Position numbers and translations under genes: made by a program | The notes under the pieces: model-generated | The model's input: only the letters and a program-made list of their open reading frames with translations | What the model was told of the DNA's origin: nothing | Database searches by the model: none | Source of the DNA: Flavobacteriales bacterium | Lineage (GTDB): Bacteria > Bacteroidota > Bacteroidia > Flavobacteriales_F > PHOS-HE28 | Direction: 5' to 3' | Length of the DNA: 64,000 bases | Assembly: GCA_023957375.1 (NCBI GenBank) | Contig: JAMLHB010000002.1 | Span: 992,001 to 1,056,000 of the forward strand | Shown: piece by piece, positions 16,378 through 24,652 of the stretch | Layout of the letters: each line of letters begins with the position of its first letter | Position numbering within the stretch: position 1 is the stretch's first letter

Positions 16378-18321
16378 ATGACGAACCCTGCCTTGCGCGC
16401 CATGCGCATGATCACCTTGGTCCTCCTGCTTCCGCCCGCGCAGCAAGTTGCCTCGCAAATACCATACAACCCCGCCACCGTGGGCCAGATCGCGGAAGCG
16501 GAAAGGCACATTCCGGCACATGGCACCTTGCGCAATGGCGGGCCACCCACCCGCGGTTTCGACATGAAGTACGCACGGTGCGAATGGGACCTGGACCCGG
16601 CGGTGCACTACATCAGCGGATCGATCACCTCGTGGTTCACGGCCACTGCGGAACTGGACCAGGTGGTCTTCGACCTCAGCGACGCCTTGGAGGTGGACCA
16701 GGTAATGATGCACGGCAACGCGCTCACGTTCACCCACGGCCCGGGCACCCAATTGGTGATCGATCTGCCCGCCACCCTGCCCGCCGGTCAATTGGATTCG
16801 CTGACAGTGACCTATCAGGGCGCGCCGCCCAATTCGGGTTTCGGCAGTTTCGTTACGGACACCCATTCGGGCACGCCCGTGCTGTGGACCTTGAGCGAAC
16901 CATACGGTGCCAAGGACTGGTGGCCCTGCAAGGACGACCTCAACGACAAGATCGATTCGCTGGATTGCTTAGTCACCGTACCGATCGGCAACCGCGCCGC
17001 CGGCAACGGGCTGCTGGTGGGCGCGGACACCACCGGCGACCAAGTGACCTGGCACTGGCGCAGCCGCTATCCCATTGCCCATTATTTGGTGGCTACGGCC
17101 GTCACCAACTACCTGGTGGACGAGCAGTACGCCCAGTTGACGGACGGCGATCTGTTGATGCTCACCTATGCCTACCCGGAAAGTTTCAGCAACGCCGTAT
17201 CGGCGGCCACCGCCGTGCTGCCGGTGATCACGCTCTTCGACTCGCTCTTCGGCGCCTATCCCTTTGCCAATGAAAAATACGGCCACGCCCAGTTCAGCTG
17301 GGGCGGGGGCATGGAGCACCAAACCATGAGCTTCATGGGCAGCTTCCACCCGGAGATCATGGCGCATGAACTGGCCCACCAATGGTTCGGCGACAAAGTG
17401 ACCTGCGGCAGTTGGGCGGAACTCTGGCTCAACGAAGGCTTTGCCACCTACCTCAGCGGCTTGAGCTATGAACACTTGGCCCCGTTCTATTGGCCCATTT
17501 GGAAGCGCAACCTGGTGAACCAGATCACCGGCCAGCCCGGCGGAAGCGTGTTCGTCACGGATACCTTGGACAACAACCGCCTGTTCGACAGCCGGCTCAC
17601 CTACAACAAGGCCGCCATGGTGGTGCACATGCTGCGCTGGATATGCGGCGACAGCGCTTTCTACGCCGGCTTGCGCAACTACCTGGACGATCCCGAACTG
17701 GCCTACGGCTCCGTTACCACCGCAGATCTGCAATCCCACCTGGAAGCCGCCTCGGGCCTGGACCTCACGGGCTTTTTGGCGGACTGGTACACCGGCGAGG
17801 GCTATCCCTCCTACACCACCGTTTGGTCACAGGATGACGCGGGCACGGTGACCGTCACCCTCTCGCAGGCCACCTCCCACCCGTCCGTGGATTTCTTCGA
17901 GCTCCCCGTTCCTCTGCTGTTCCTGGGCGAAGGGCAGGACAGCACCGTGGTGTTGAACAACACCACCAACAACCAGGTCTTCAACTTCCATCTGCCCTTC
18001 GCAGTGGATTCCGTAGCCTTCGATCCGGAAATCTGGTTGATCAGCAGGCAGAACATCGTGACCCGCGTGGGGACATCGGAAAGTGGCCAAGGAGCGCTGC
18101 TGCTACGGCCCAATCCGGCAACCGACCGCATCGCCTGGCACGTTCCTGCCGGATTTATCCCGCGTACCTTCCGCGTGTGGGATGCCCATGGGCGCCTATT
18201 GGCCGTCGGAGGCGATGTTCGTTCGGGCCATTTGAACATTGCCCGGCTGGCGCCTGGCGCCTACACGCTGGAATTGCGGGGTGGCACGGATTCCCTGCGG
18301 GCGCGCTTCGTCAAGGAGTGA
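16378..18321 (+). CDS. M1-family aminopeptidase with T9SS sorting domain
   Basis: 647 residues with a signal peptide. The M1 zinc-peptidase signature HELAHQWFGDKVTCGSW, with the third ligand in LNEGFATYL, gives the HExxH-(18)-E arrangement. The substrate-binding motif GGGMEHQTM (an alternative to GAMEN) precedes it. An N-terminal saddle domain covers about residues 60-240. The C-terminal ~75 residues (LLLRPNPATDRIAWHVP ... LAPGAYTLELRGG) are a T9SS type A sorting domain. It is predicted to be an extracellular or surface aminopeptidase, complementing the S8 protease and S9 peptidase in peptide use. The 3' end overlaps the convergent ribE by 11 bases. Confidence 0.93.
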   Translation: MTNPALRAMRMITLVLLLPPAQQVASQIPYNPATVGQIAEAERHIPAHGTLRNGGPPTRGFDMKYARCEWDLDPAVHYISGSITSWFTATAELDQVVFDLSDALEVDQVMMHGNALTFTHGPGTQLVIDLPATLPAGQLDSLTVTYQGAPPNSGFGSFVTDTHSGTPVLWTLSEPYGAKDWWPCKDDLNDKIDSLDCLVTVPIGNRAAGNGLLVGADTTGDQVTWHWRSRYPIAHYLVATAVTNYLVDEQYAQLTDGDLLMLTYAYPESFSNAVSAATAVLPVITLFDSLFGAYPFANEKYGHAQFSWGGGMEHQTMSFMGSFHPEIMAHELAHQWFGDKVTCGSWAELWLNEGFATYLSGLSYEHLAPFYWPIWKRNLVNQITGQPGGSVFVTDTLDNNRLFDSRLTYNKAAMVVHMLRWICGDSAFYAGLRNYLDDPELAYGSVTTADLQSHLEAASGLDLTGFLADWYTGEGYPSYTTVWSQDDAGTVTVTLSQATSHPSVDFFELPVPLLFLGEGQDSTVVLNNTTNNQVFNFHLPFAVDSVAFDPEIWLISRQNIVTRVGTSESGQGALLLRPNPATDRIAWHVPAGFIPRTFRVWDAHGRLLAVGGDVRSGHLNIARLAPGAYTLELRGGTDSLRARFVKE

Positions 18322-18904
18322 GTCGGGCCTCCAGCATCCGCCGCACGTATTTGCCCAGCACGTCAAACTCCACGTTGGCCATGTGGCCCGGCGCCAAGGT
18401 GCGGAAGGTGGTGTGCGCGTGCGTGTAGGGGATCACCGCCACGCTGAATGAGCGATCGTTCAGTGCCGCGATGGTGAGGCTCACCCCGTTCAGGCACACC
18501 GAGCCTTTCTCCACCAGCAGTTCCGCTTGCCCTGGCAGGGAGAAGGAGAACCACCAACTGCCCTGGTGCTCTTGCCGGACAAGGCATTCCACCGTGGTGT
18601 CCACGTGGCCCTGCACCAGGTGCCCGTCCAGGCGGTCGCCTAAGCGGAGGCTGCGCTCCAAGTTCACTTCGTCGCCCGCGCGCAGGGCGCCGAGGTTGCT
18701 GCGCTGCAAGGTTTCCTCCACCGCCGTCACGCGGTAGCGGTCGCCCATCAACTCCACCACCGTCAGGCAAACCCCGTTGTGCGATACGCTTTGGTCCACC
18801 TGTAGTTCGCTTGCCATGGGCGCCTGCACCACCAGGTCCGCATTGGCTCCCTGCCGGCGCACTTCCACCACGCCGCCCACTTGCTCCACAATGCCGGTAA
18901 ACAT
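18311..18904 (-). CDS. ribE: Riboflavin synthase, alpha subunit
   Basis: 197 residues, the usual size, starting MFTGIVEQVG. Two tandem lumazine-binding domains are visible, each with a Gly-Val-Cys/Ser-Leu-Thr motif: SHNGVCLTVVEL in the first and LNGVSLTIAAL in the second; a GHVDTTVEC segment opens the second. The enzyme dismutates two 6,7-dimethyl-8-ribityllumazine molecules to riboflavin. The ATG shares a base with the TGA of the upstream adhesin-like gene (TGATG), so translation is probably coupled to a functionally unrelated secreted protein. No FMN riboswitch was seen; other rib genes are outside the window. Confidence 0.96.
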   Translation of the reverse strand: MFTGIVEQVGGVVEVRRQGANADLVVQAPMASELQVDQSVSHNGVCLTVVELMGDRYRVTAVEETLQRSNLGALRAGDEVNLERSLRLGDRLDGHLVQGHVDTTVECLVRQEHQGSWWFSFSLPGQAELLVEKGSVCLNGVSLTIAALNDRSFSVAVIPYTHAHTTFRTLAPGHMANVEFDVLGKYVRRMLEARLTP

Positions 18905-21564
18905 CAGTTGCGTTGTGCGTGGTTGCCCCCGAGGACATGCACATAACCCTTCAACACTTCGGGCCGCGTGCCGTCCAAGTGCTTGAAGAAAACCGTGCAG
19001 ACATAGAAGTACACGCCGTCCGGCACCGGCTCGCCGGTGTTGCCCAGCGTGCCGTTCCAGCGGATGGCGGGGTCGTTGGTGCTGAACACCTCCTGGCCCC
19101 AGCGGTTGAACACGTGCAGGTCGATCTCCTTCACGCCGCGGTACGGGAAGGGCACGAAGAAGTCGTTCACCCGGTCGCCATTGGGCGAAAACACGTTCGG
19201 CAGTGTATAGGAAGGGCAATTGTCGCCGCATACCTGGTTGCTGAACGCACTTTCATTGCCCACCGAATCGATGGCCGTTACCACATAGCAACCCGCCACC
19301 GAGCTGCCGTCGGTGTGGGTGAACAGCGTGTCCGTGGCACCGGTGATGGTGTGGATCAACACCATTTCGCCGCCCAAGCTGTCGGTGAACCAGATGTTGT
19401 AGCGGTGCGTGTCGTCCGCGCAGTTGTTGTTCGGGTTGGTCCAGGTGAGGGTGTTCAGCGGCAGCTCGCAATCGTTCACCAAAGACAGCGTGGGCGGGCA
19501 GGGCGGCGTAAGATCCACCGGTGATGCGCACACCTCCTGGCTGAAGTTGATCAAGGGCGACACGATGCCCGGGTCGTTGTAGCCGCCGAAGGCCTTTACA
19601 TAGTAGCAGTAGCTCTGTCCGTTCACCAGGCCCGTATCCACGTACACGGGCTCCGTGGTGCTGCCCACGAATGTGAACACCCCCCCGATCTGCCGGAACA
19701 CGTCGAACTGCGTGTTGAGCCAAGGCGTTTGGAAATTGATGTGCAGGGTGACTTGCTGGTCATCGGGTTCCGCCGTGATGAAGACGCTGGACGCCGTGTT
19801 GCCCGGTCCGATCAAGGTATTGCCGTTGCTCCCGTACAGTTCCACGCGGTAGGCATGGCCGTTGGTTCGCGTATCCAGGCCTTGGTCGAGGAAGGCCGTG
19901 TCCGGATTGGCAAGGAAAGGCGATGGATCGCTGGTATGCACGAGTTCCGTGGCCGAGGTGAGGCCGTTGCCGCGGTAAAGCTTGATCAGGTAGGGGCCGG
20001 GAAACTGGAGCGTGTCCAGGTCGTAGGCGTTGCTCCAGCGCACGGTGTCCACGCCTGCGGCCAGGTCGGTGGTTCCCACGCTCACATGCGTCATGATCGG
20101 CACCTCGCGCCTCAGCATGTTGCAGAATTCCTCGCTGGCATAGCTCCGCGCCCCATCGGCGAAGGTGGCCACCACCATGTAGCAATAGGTGACCCCAAAG
20201 GCCAGCCCGGCGTCGGTGTAGGTTGTGCTGTTCAGCCCGCTGGTGCTGCCGATGTACTGGTAGCCGGTATAGGCGGGCACGTCCGTTTCGCAGTGCCCGT
20301 GCACAAAGCCGTAGGAGCCCTGCCTGCGATAGATGCGGTATCCGGTGGCATTGGCGCAGATGCTGGGGTCCCAAGTCAATTCCATCACCGCTCCATTGGG
20401 GATGGCCGAGGGGTTTTCGGGGGCGGGGGCCACCACGGTGATGTTCACCGTCTTATAGTCCTGTAATTGCACGGGGTTGTAGTTGTCCCGTGCATTGAAA
20501 ACCACTTGCCACGGTTGCTGCCTGACATGGGAGCAGTTGGTGTTCCAGGTGAAATTCCCGAAGACGATGTTTTGCGCGGGGTTGGAGCTGAACACCGCCG
20601 GCGAGCTCGCCACTTGGAAGGGCGCCCCAAAGGCGTTCAAGGTGATGGTCTGGCCCGCATCGGCATCTGAGGCCTGCACGGAGAGCGCCACTTGGTCGCC
20701 GGCTTCCACGCAAAGGTCCTGCACGGAAGCGATCACGGGCGGCACGTTGTTGCACGGGCCTACGATCACCTGCATGTCGCGTTCCACCCAACCGATGCTC
20801 ACCCACTGGCCGTTGATCTTGCGCCACTGGCGCACCTTGAAGGCGATGTTGTAGATGCCTGCCTGCTGCGGACTGTTCCATGTGATCGTGCCCGTGGCCG
20901 GGTCGATCGCGTACTGGTTGTTCGGGCCGGGCACCACTTGGTCCGGGAACAGATAGCCTGGAATGGGGTTGCCAATGCCGTCGGGTGGAATGTTCAGGTC
21001 GCCGCCCAAGCATACCATGGGTTCAAAGGAGAGGCTGTCCCCATCGGTGTCGTACGCGCCGGGGTTGTGGACCCAAGGCTGCCCCAAACAGGCATTTTGT
21101 ATGGGGGGGTTCAGGAATTGAGGGGTGCAATTGTTGCCGGCCACGCTTATCACCAACTCGGTTTGCACGCACATCGGCACGTTCACCGACCCGGGGATGT
21201 TCACCACGTCGGCCACGCGGTTGGGATCGATGAACTGCAGCAGGTACACGCCGGGGCCGGGATACACGTGCTGCTGGATGTACAGGTTGCGCTGGGTTTG
21301 GATGCCGGCCACCGTCAATACCGTGGAGTCATCGCGGGCAATGGTGTCCGGCAGGGTGCCATCGCCCCATGTCATCACAAATTCGGGCCGGTCCGCCGGT
21401 GAGTTGGGGTTGGTGTAGGTGATGATGGTGACCTCGTAGGTAAGGCTGCCGGGGCCTCCCACGTGGCACACCAGGATCTCACCGGCCTCGTTGTGCGTAG
21501 CCGAGGCCGATGCCGCCCAAGCCAGCAGCACGGCAACCCATAACGTGCGGAGGAATGCGCCCAT
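18904..21564 (-). CDS. Large secreted protein with T9SS type B (gliding-motility-associated) C-terminus
   Basis: 886 residues with a signal peptide (about 22 residues, ending ASASA). The N-terminal ~250 residues contain a conserved Bacteroidota ectodomain (THNEAGEILVCHVGG at the start of the mature chain, GNNCTPQFLNPPIQNACLGQ, YDTDGDSLSF). A series of Ig/fibronectin-type-III-like beta domains follows (about 290-790). The last ~95 residues (NVFSPNGDRVNDFFVPF ... VFNRWGQEVF) are the gliding-motility-associated CHU_C type B sorting domain. Such proteins are T9SS-exported adhesins or surface fibres. A minus-strand -7-like box GAACTTTG (21573-21580) lies only 8 bases before the start. The stop overlaps the ribE start. 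Confidence 0.9.
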   Translation of the reverse strand: MGAFLRTLWVAVLLAWAASASATHNEAGEILVCHVGGPGSLTYEVTIITYTNPNSPADRPEFVMTWGDGTLPDTIARDDSTVLTVAGIQTQRNLYIQQHVYPGPGVYLLQFIDPNRVADVVNIPGSVNVPMCVQTELVISVAGNNCTPQFLNPPIQNACLGQPWVHNPGAYDTDGDSLSFEPMVCLGGDLNIPPDGIGNPIPGYLFPDQVVPGPNNQYAIDPATGTITWNSPQQAGIYNIAFKVRQWRKINGQWVSIGWVERDMQVIVGPCNNVPPVIASVQDLCVEAGDQVALSVQASDADAGQTITLNAFGAPFQVASSPAVFSSNPAQNIVFGNFTWNTNCSHVRQQPWQVVFNARDNYNPVQLQDYKTVNITVVAPAPENPSAIPNGAVMELTWDPSICANATGYRIYRRQGSYGFVHGHCETDVPAYTGYQYIGSTSGLNSTTYTDAGLAFGVTYCYMVVATFADGARSYASEEFCNMLRREVPIMTHVSVGTTDLAAGVDTVRWSNAYDLDTLQFPGPYLIKLYRGNGLTSATELVHTSDPSPFLANPDTAFLDQGLDTRTNGHAYRVELYGSNGNTLIGPGNTASSVFITAEPDDQQVTLHINFQTPWLNTQFDVFRQIGGVFTFVGSTTEPVYVDTGLVNGQSYCYYVKAFGGYNDPGIVSPLINFSQEVCASPVDLTPPCPPTLSLVNDCELPLNTLTWTNPNNNCADDTHRYNIWFTDSLGGEMVLIHTITGATDTLFTHTDGSSVAGCYVVTAIDSVGNESAFSNQVCGDNCPSYTLPNVFSPNGDRVNDFFVPFPYRGVKEIDLHVFNRWGQEVFSTNDPAIRWNGTLGNTGEPVPDGVYFYVCTVFFKHLDGTRPEVLKGYVHVLGGNHAQRN

Positions 21565-21721
21565 GGAACCGGCAAAGTTCGCGAATTCCGGGCCAAGCCT
21601 TCCTTGGTACCTCCGCCTTTCCCCCGATCACCGGTGCCGTTGCCCGGTATTTCCACATTTTTCCGCGTGGTGTGCGGGCTGGTCCTTGGTTTTTGGCTCA
21701 GGGTTGGCAACTTCGCCCCGG

Positions 21722-23467
21722 ATGGCAAGCGCACACAAAAAGCTCGATGCCCTGCCGGCAACGGCCATCGCGGGCAACGACATCACCAGCAGTTGCCTGT
21801 ACGTGGGTTCCATCGCGCTGATGCATGCGGGCGTGTGGGCGGTAGGCGCGATGTTGCTGGTGGCGGGCGTGTTGTTCCTTTTCCGCAAGATCTACGGCGA
21901 GGTGGTGGGGGCCCTGCCGCTGAACGGCGGTGCGTACAACGTGCTGCTCAACACCACCAACAAGTACAACGCCAGCATCGCGGCTTGCCTCACCATCCTC
22001 AGTTACATGGCCACGGCAGTGCTCAGCGGCACCACGGCCATGTACTACTTGGCATCGGTGGTGCCCGCTGTTCCGGTGCTTTGGGCCACGGTGGTGGTAC
22101 TGGCGGTGTTCATGTTGCTGAGCATCGCCGGCATCGGTGAATCCTCCTTGGTGGCCACGGTGATCTTCATCGCCCACTTGGCGATCATGGTGCTGTTGAT
22201 CCTGGCCTGTGTGTGGTATGTGGCCCGCAACGGTTTCGGCCTGATGCAGCTCAACTGGTCCATGCCCGTGCCCGGCGGACGCGGAGTATTGGTGGCGCTC
22301 TTCCTGGGGTTCAGCACGGCCATGCTGGGGGTTACCGGCTTTGAGTCCTCCTCCAACTATGTGGAGGAGCAGAAGCCGGGCGTTTTCCCGCAAACCCTGC
22401 GCAACATGTGGATCGCCGTGTCGGTGCTCAACCCTTTGATCGTGCTCTGCGCCCTGATGGTGATCCCCTTGGCCTCGGTGCCCGACCACGAGGAATCCAT
22501 GCTGTCGTTCATGGGCTTGAACGTGGGCGGGCGCTGGCTGGCCACCTTGATCAGCATCGATGCGGCGGTGGTGCTGTGCGGGGCCGTGCTTACCAGCTAC
22601 GTGGGGGTCACCGGCCTGATCAAGCGAATGACCTTGGACCGGATCCTGCCGCAGGCCCTGCTCAAGGAGACCAAGCGGGGCAGCTCGCCGCGCATCATCA
22701 TCCTGTTCTTCCTGCTCTGCCTTTCGGTGCTTTTCCTTACCAACGCGGACACCACGGCCTTGGCCGGCGTTTACACCATTTCCTTCCTCACGGTGATGGC
22801 CTTCTTCGCCTTCGGCAACTTCCTGCTGAAGATCAAGCGTGCGCGCCTGCCGCGCCCCGAAACCGCCAGCGTGGCCACGGTGTCCATCGCCACACTGGGC
22901 GTGGTCGCCGCGCTCTATGGCAACATGCGCCTCAACCCCAAGTACCTGGTGTTCTTCCTGCAATACTTCGTACCGGCCATGCTGGTGATCATCATCATGC
23001 TGGGCCGCAAGGTCATTTTGGAGTACCTGATGGTCTGGGTGAGCGGCTTCGTGGAAAGCGTGCCCGGCTTGGCCGTACTGGGCCGCTTCACCATCTCGCG
23101 CACCATCCGCCAGCTCAACCGCCAGGAGTTCGTCTACTTCACCAAGGGCGACGACCTCTCGGTGCTCAACCGCGTGATGATGTACGTGGAGGCCAACGAG
23201 ATCACCCGCAAGCTGAAGATCGTCACCGTGCTCAAGGAGGGCGAACACGTGCGACAGACCTACCGCGACGACATGAAGGTGCTGGACCGCGCCTACCCGG
23301 ACATCAGCATCGAGTTCATCGAGGTACAGGGCGAGTTCGGCCCGGCGCTGGTGCACCGCCTCAGCACGGAGTGGAACATCCCGCCCAACTTCATGTTCAT
23401 CGGCTCACCGGGCGACCGCTTCCCCTACCGCCTGGCCGATCTCGGCGGGGTTCGTCTGATCATCTGA
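21722..23467 (+). CDS. APC-superfamily amino acid permease
   Basis: 581 residues. About 12 transmembrane segments span residues ~20-450; the first contains the substrate/ion-binding-type motif ATAIAGNDITSSCLYV. The region GEVVGALPLNGGAYNVLLNT is typical of APC transporters. The last ~110 residues are hydrophilic (YFTKGDDLSVLNRVMMYVEA ... IEFIEVQGEFGPALVH) and look like a cytosolic regulatory domain. The ATG at 21722 was chosen because an alternative at 21563 adds an unusual Pro/Trp/Cys-rich extension abutting the divergent promoter. The substrate cannot be read from the sequence. The 3' end overlaps the convergent acyltransferase-like gene by 8 bases. Confidence 0.88.
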   Translation: MASAHKKLDALPATAIAGNDITSSCLYVGSIALMHAGVWAVGAMLLVAGVLFLFRKIYGEVVGALPLNGGAYNVLLNTTNKYNASIAACLTILSYMATAVLSGTTAMYYLASVVPAVPVLWATVVVLAVFMLLSIAGIGESSLVATVIFIAHLAIMVLLILACVWYVARNGFGLMQLNWSMPVPGGRGVLVALFLGFSTAMLGVTGFESSSNYVEEQKPGVFPQTLRNMWIAVSVLNPLIVLCALMVIPLASVPDHEESMLSFMGLNVGGRWLATLISIDAAVVLCGAVLTSYVGVTGLIKRMTLDRILPQALLKETKRGSSPRIIILFFLLCLSVLFLTNADTTALAGVYTISFLTVMAFFAFGNFLLKIKRARLPRPETASVATVSIATLGVVAALYGNMRLNPKYLVFFLQYFVPAMLVIIIMLGRKVILEYLMVWVSGFVESVPGLAVLGRFTISRTIRQLNRQEFVYFTKGDDLSVLNRVMMYVEANEITRKLKIVTVLKEGEHVRQTYRDDMKVLDRAYPDISIEFIEVQGEFGPALVHRLSTEWNIPPNFMFIGSPGDRFPYRLADLGGVRLII

Positions 23468-24611
23468 CGGCCCGGGACCGCCACAGGTCCTTGCCGTATA
23501 CGCGGTACCGCTTCCACACCGTACCGCCCAAGCGCTCCAGCTCGGCGCGCATCAGGCGGTTGGTCTCCAGCACCAGGTGGCTGTCGAAATGGGCGTAGCC
23601 GCGCCGGCGGGCTTCCTCCAGTAAGGCGTTCGCCAGCAGGCAGGTGAGCCCGTGTCCTTGAAGGTCCGGTCGCACGGCCCCAAGCAACAGGTTCAATTGC
23701 CGCGAGCGTTTCATGGCGCCCAGCACGTGTATGAAGCCAAAGGGGAAAAGCCTTCCCCGCGCCTTGCGCAGCCCCTCGCCCATGTCCGGCATGCCGACCA
23801 CGAAGGCTGCGGCCTGTGCGTTGCGGTCCACCACCACCTTCACCAACCCGGGGTCCAGCACCGGCATGTATTGGGCGGCGAGCTTGTTCATGGCGGCCTC
23901 GTCCATGGGCACAAAGCCCAAGAGGCCTTTGTAGCTTTCGTTCACCAACCGCAGCACGGGCACTACCCATGGTCGCAAGGCTTTCCGTGAAGCGATCGGC
24001 AACACGCGGTACTCCCCGTTGCACAACAGGCGGTCCGTGATCCGGCGGTATAGGGCCGGCATTTCGCGGGGCACGGTGGTCTTGTAAGCCAGCGCGTCCG
24101 ACACCTTCCCGTAGCCCAGCGCTTCGATGTGTTTGGGCAGGAAGGCCGGGTTGGCGGGCGTGGCCAGCACGGGCGGGTGCTCGAAACCTTCCACCTGTGC
24201 GCCCTGAGGGTCTTTGTCGCTGAGGCCAAAGGGGCCGATGATGCGTTGCATGCCCATGCTGCGCGCCCAGTGTTCCACGGCGCCGATCAAGGCGGCGCTT
24301 ACGGCCGGGTCGTCCACGGTGTCCAACTGATAGAAGCGCGCGGTGCGCTCCCTGTGGATGCGGTTGTGGTTGCGGTGCACAAGGCCCATGATGCGGCCTG
24401 TGCACTGTTTCCCCTGCCAAGCAAGAAAGCGCACCGTATCACAATCGTTCAACACGGTATTCCGGCGGGGATCATGGAATGCATGCTCGTCCGCCCACAC
24501 CGGGGGCACGAAGTTGGGCCGCTGGCCCGGGAGCCGCTCCGGCAAGTGGATGTAGCGCCGCAGGTTTCGGGCATCCTTGACTTCCTCCACACGGAACGGA
24601 GCTGCGGGCAT
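23460..24611 (-). CDS. GNAT-fold acyltransferase-like protein
   Basis: 383 residues. The N-terminal half (FRVEEVKDARNLRRYIHLPE, RPNFVPPVWADEHAFHDP) and the segment ARSMGMQRIIGPFGLS match large GNAT-like proteins of unknown substrate that are widespread in bacteria (YghO-like). The C-terminal part has an acetyl-CoA-binding-like stretch (LLLGAVRPDLQGHGLTCLLA) followed by LLEEARRRGYAHFDSHLVLE. A minus-strand -7 box TATCTTCG at 24627-24634 lies 15 bases before the start, which supports the ATG at 24611. Substrate unknown. Confidence 0.78.
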   Translation of the reverse strand: MPAAPFRVEEVKDARNLRRYIHLPERLPGQRPNFVPPVWADEHAFHDPRRNTVLNDCDTVRFLAWQGKQCTGRIMGLVHRNHNRIHRERTARFYQLDTVDDPAVSAALIGAVEHWARSMGMQRIIGPFGLSDKDPQGAQVEGFEHPPVLATPANPAFLPKHIEALGYGKVSDALAYKTTVPREMPALYRRITDRLLCNGEYRVLPIASRKALRPWVVPVLRLVNESYKGLLGFVPMDEAAMNKLAAQYMPVLDPGLVKVVVDRNAQAAAFVVGMPDMGEGLRKARGRLFPFGFIHVLGAMKRSRQLNLLLGAVRPDLQGHGLTCLLANALLEEARRRGYAHFDSHLVLETNRLMRAELERLGGTVWKRYRVYGKDLWRSRAVR

Positions 24612-24652
24612 GGCATAAGCGCAGGGCGAAGATACCGGGGCGTGTGGAGCGG

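Noticed and set aside
18913-19524. Plus-strand open frame antisense to the adhesin-like gene
   Set aside because: Val/His/Ala-rich shadow frame without domain or promoter.
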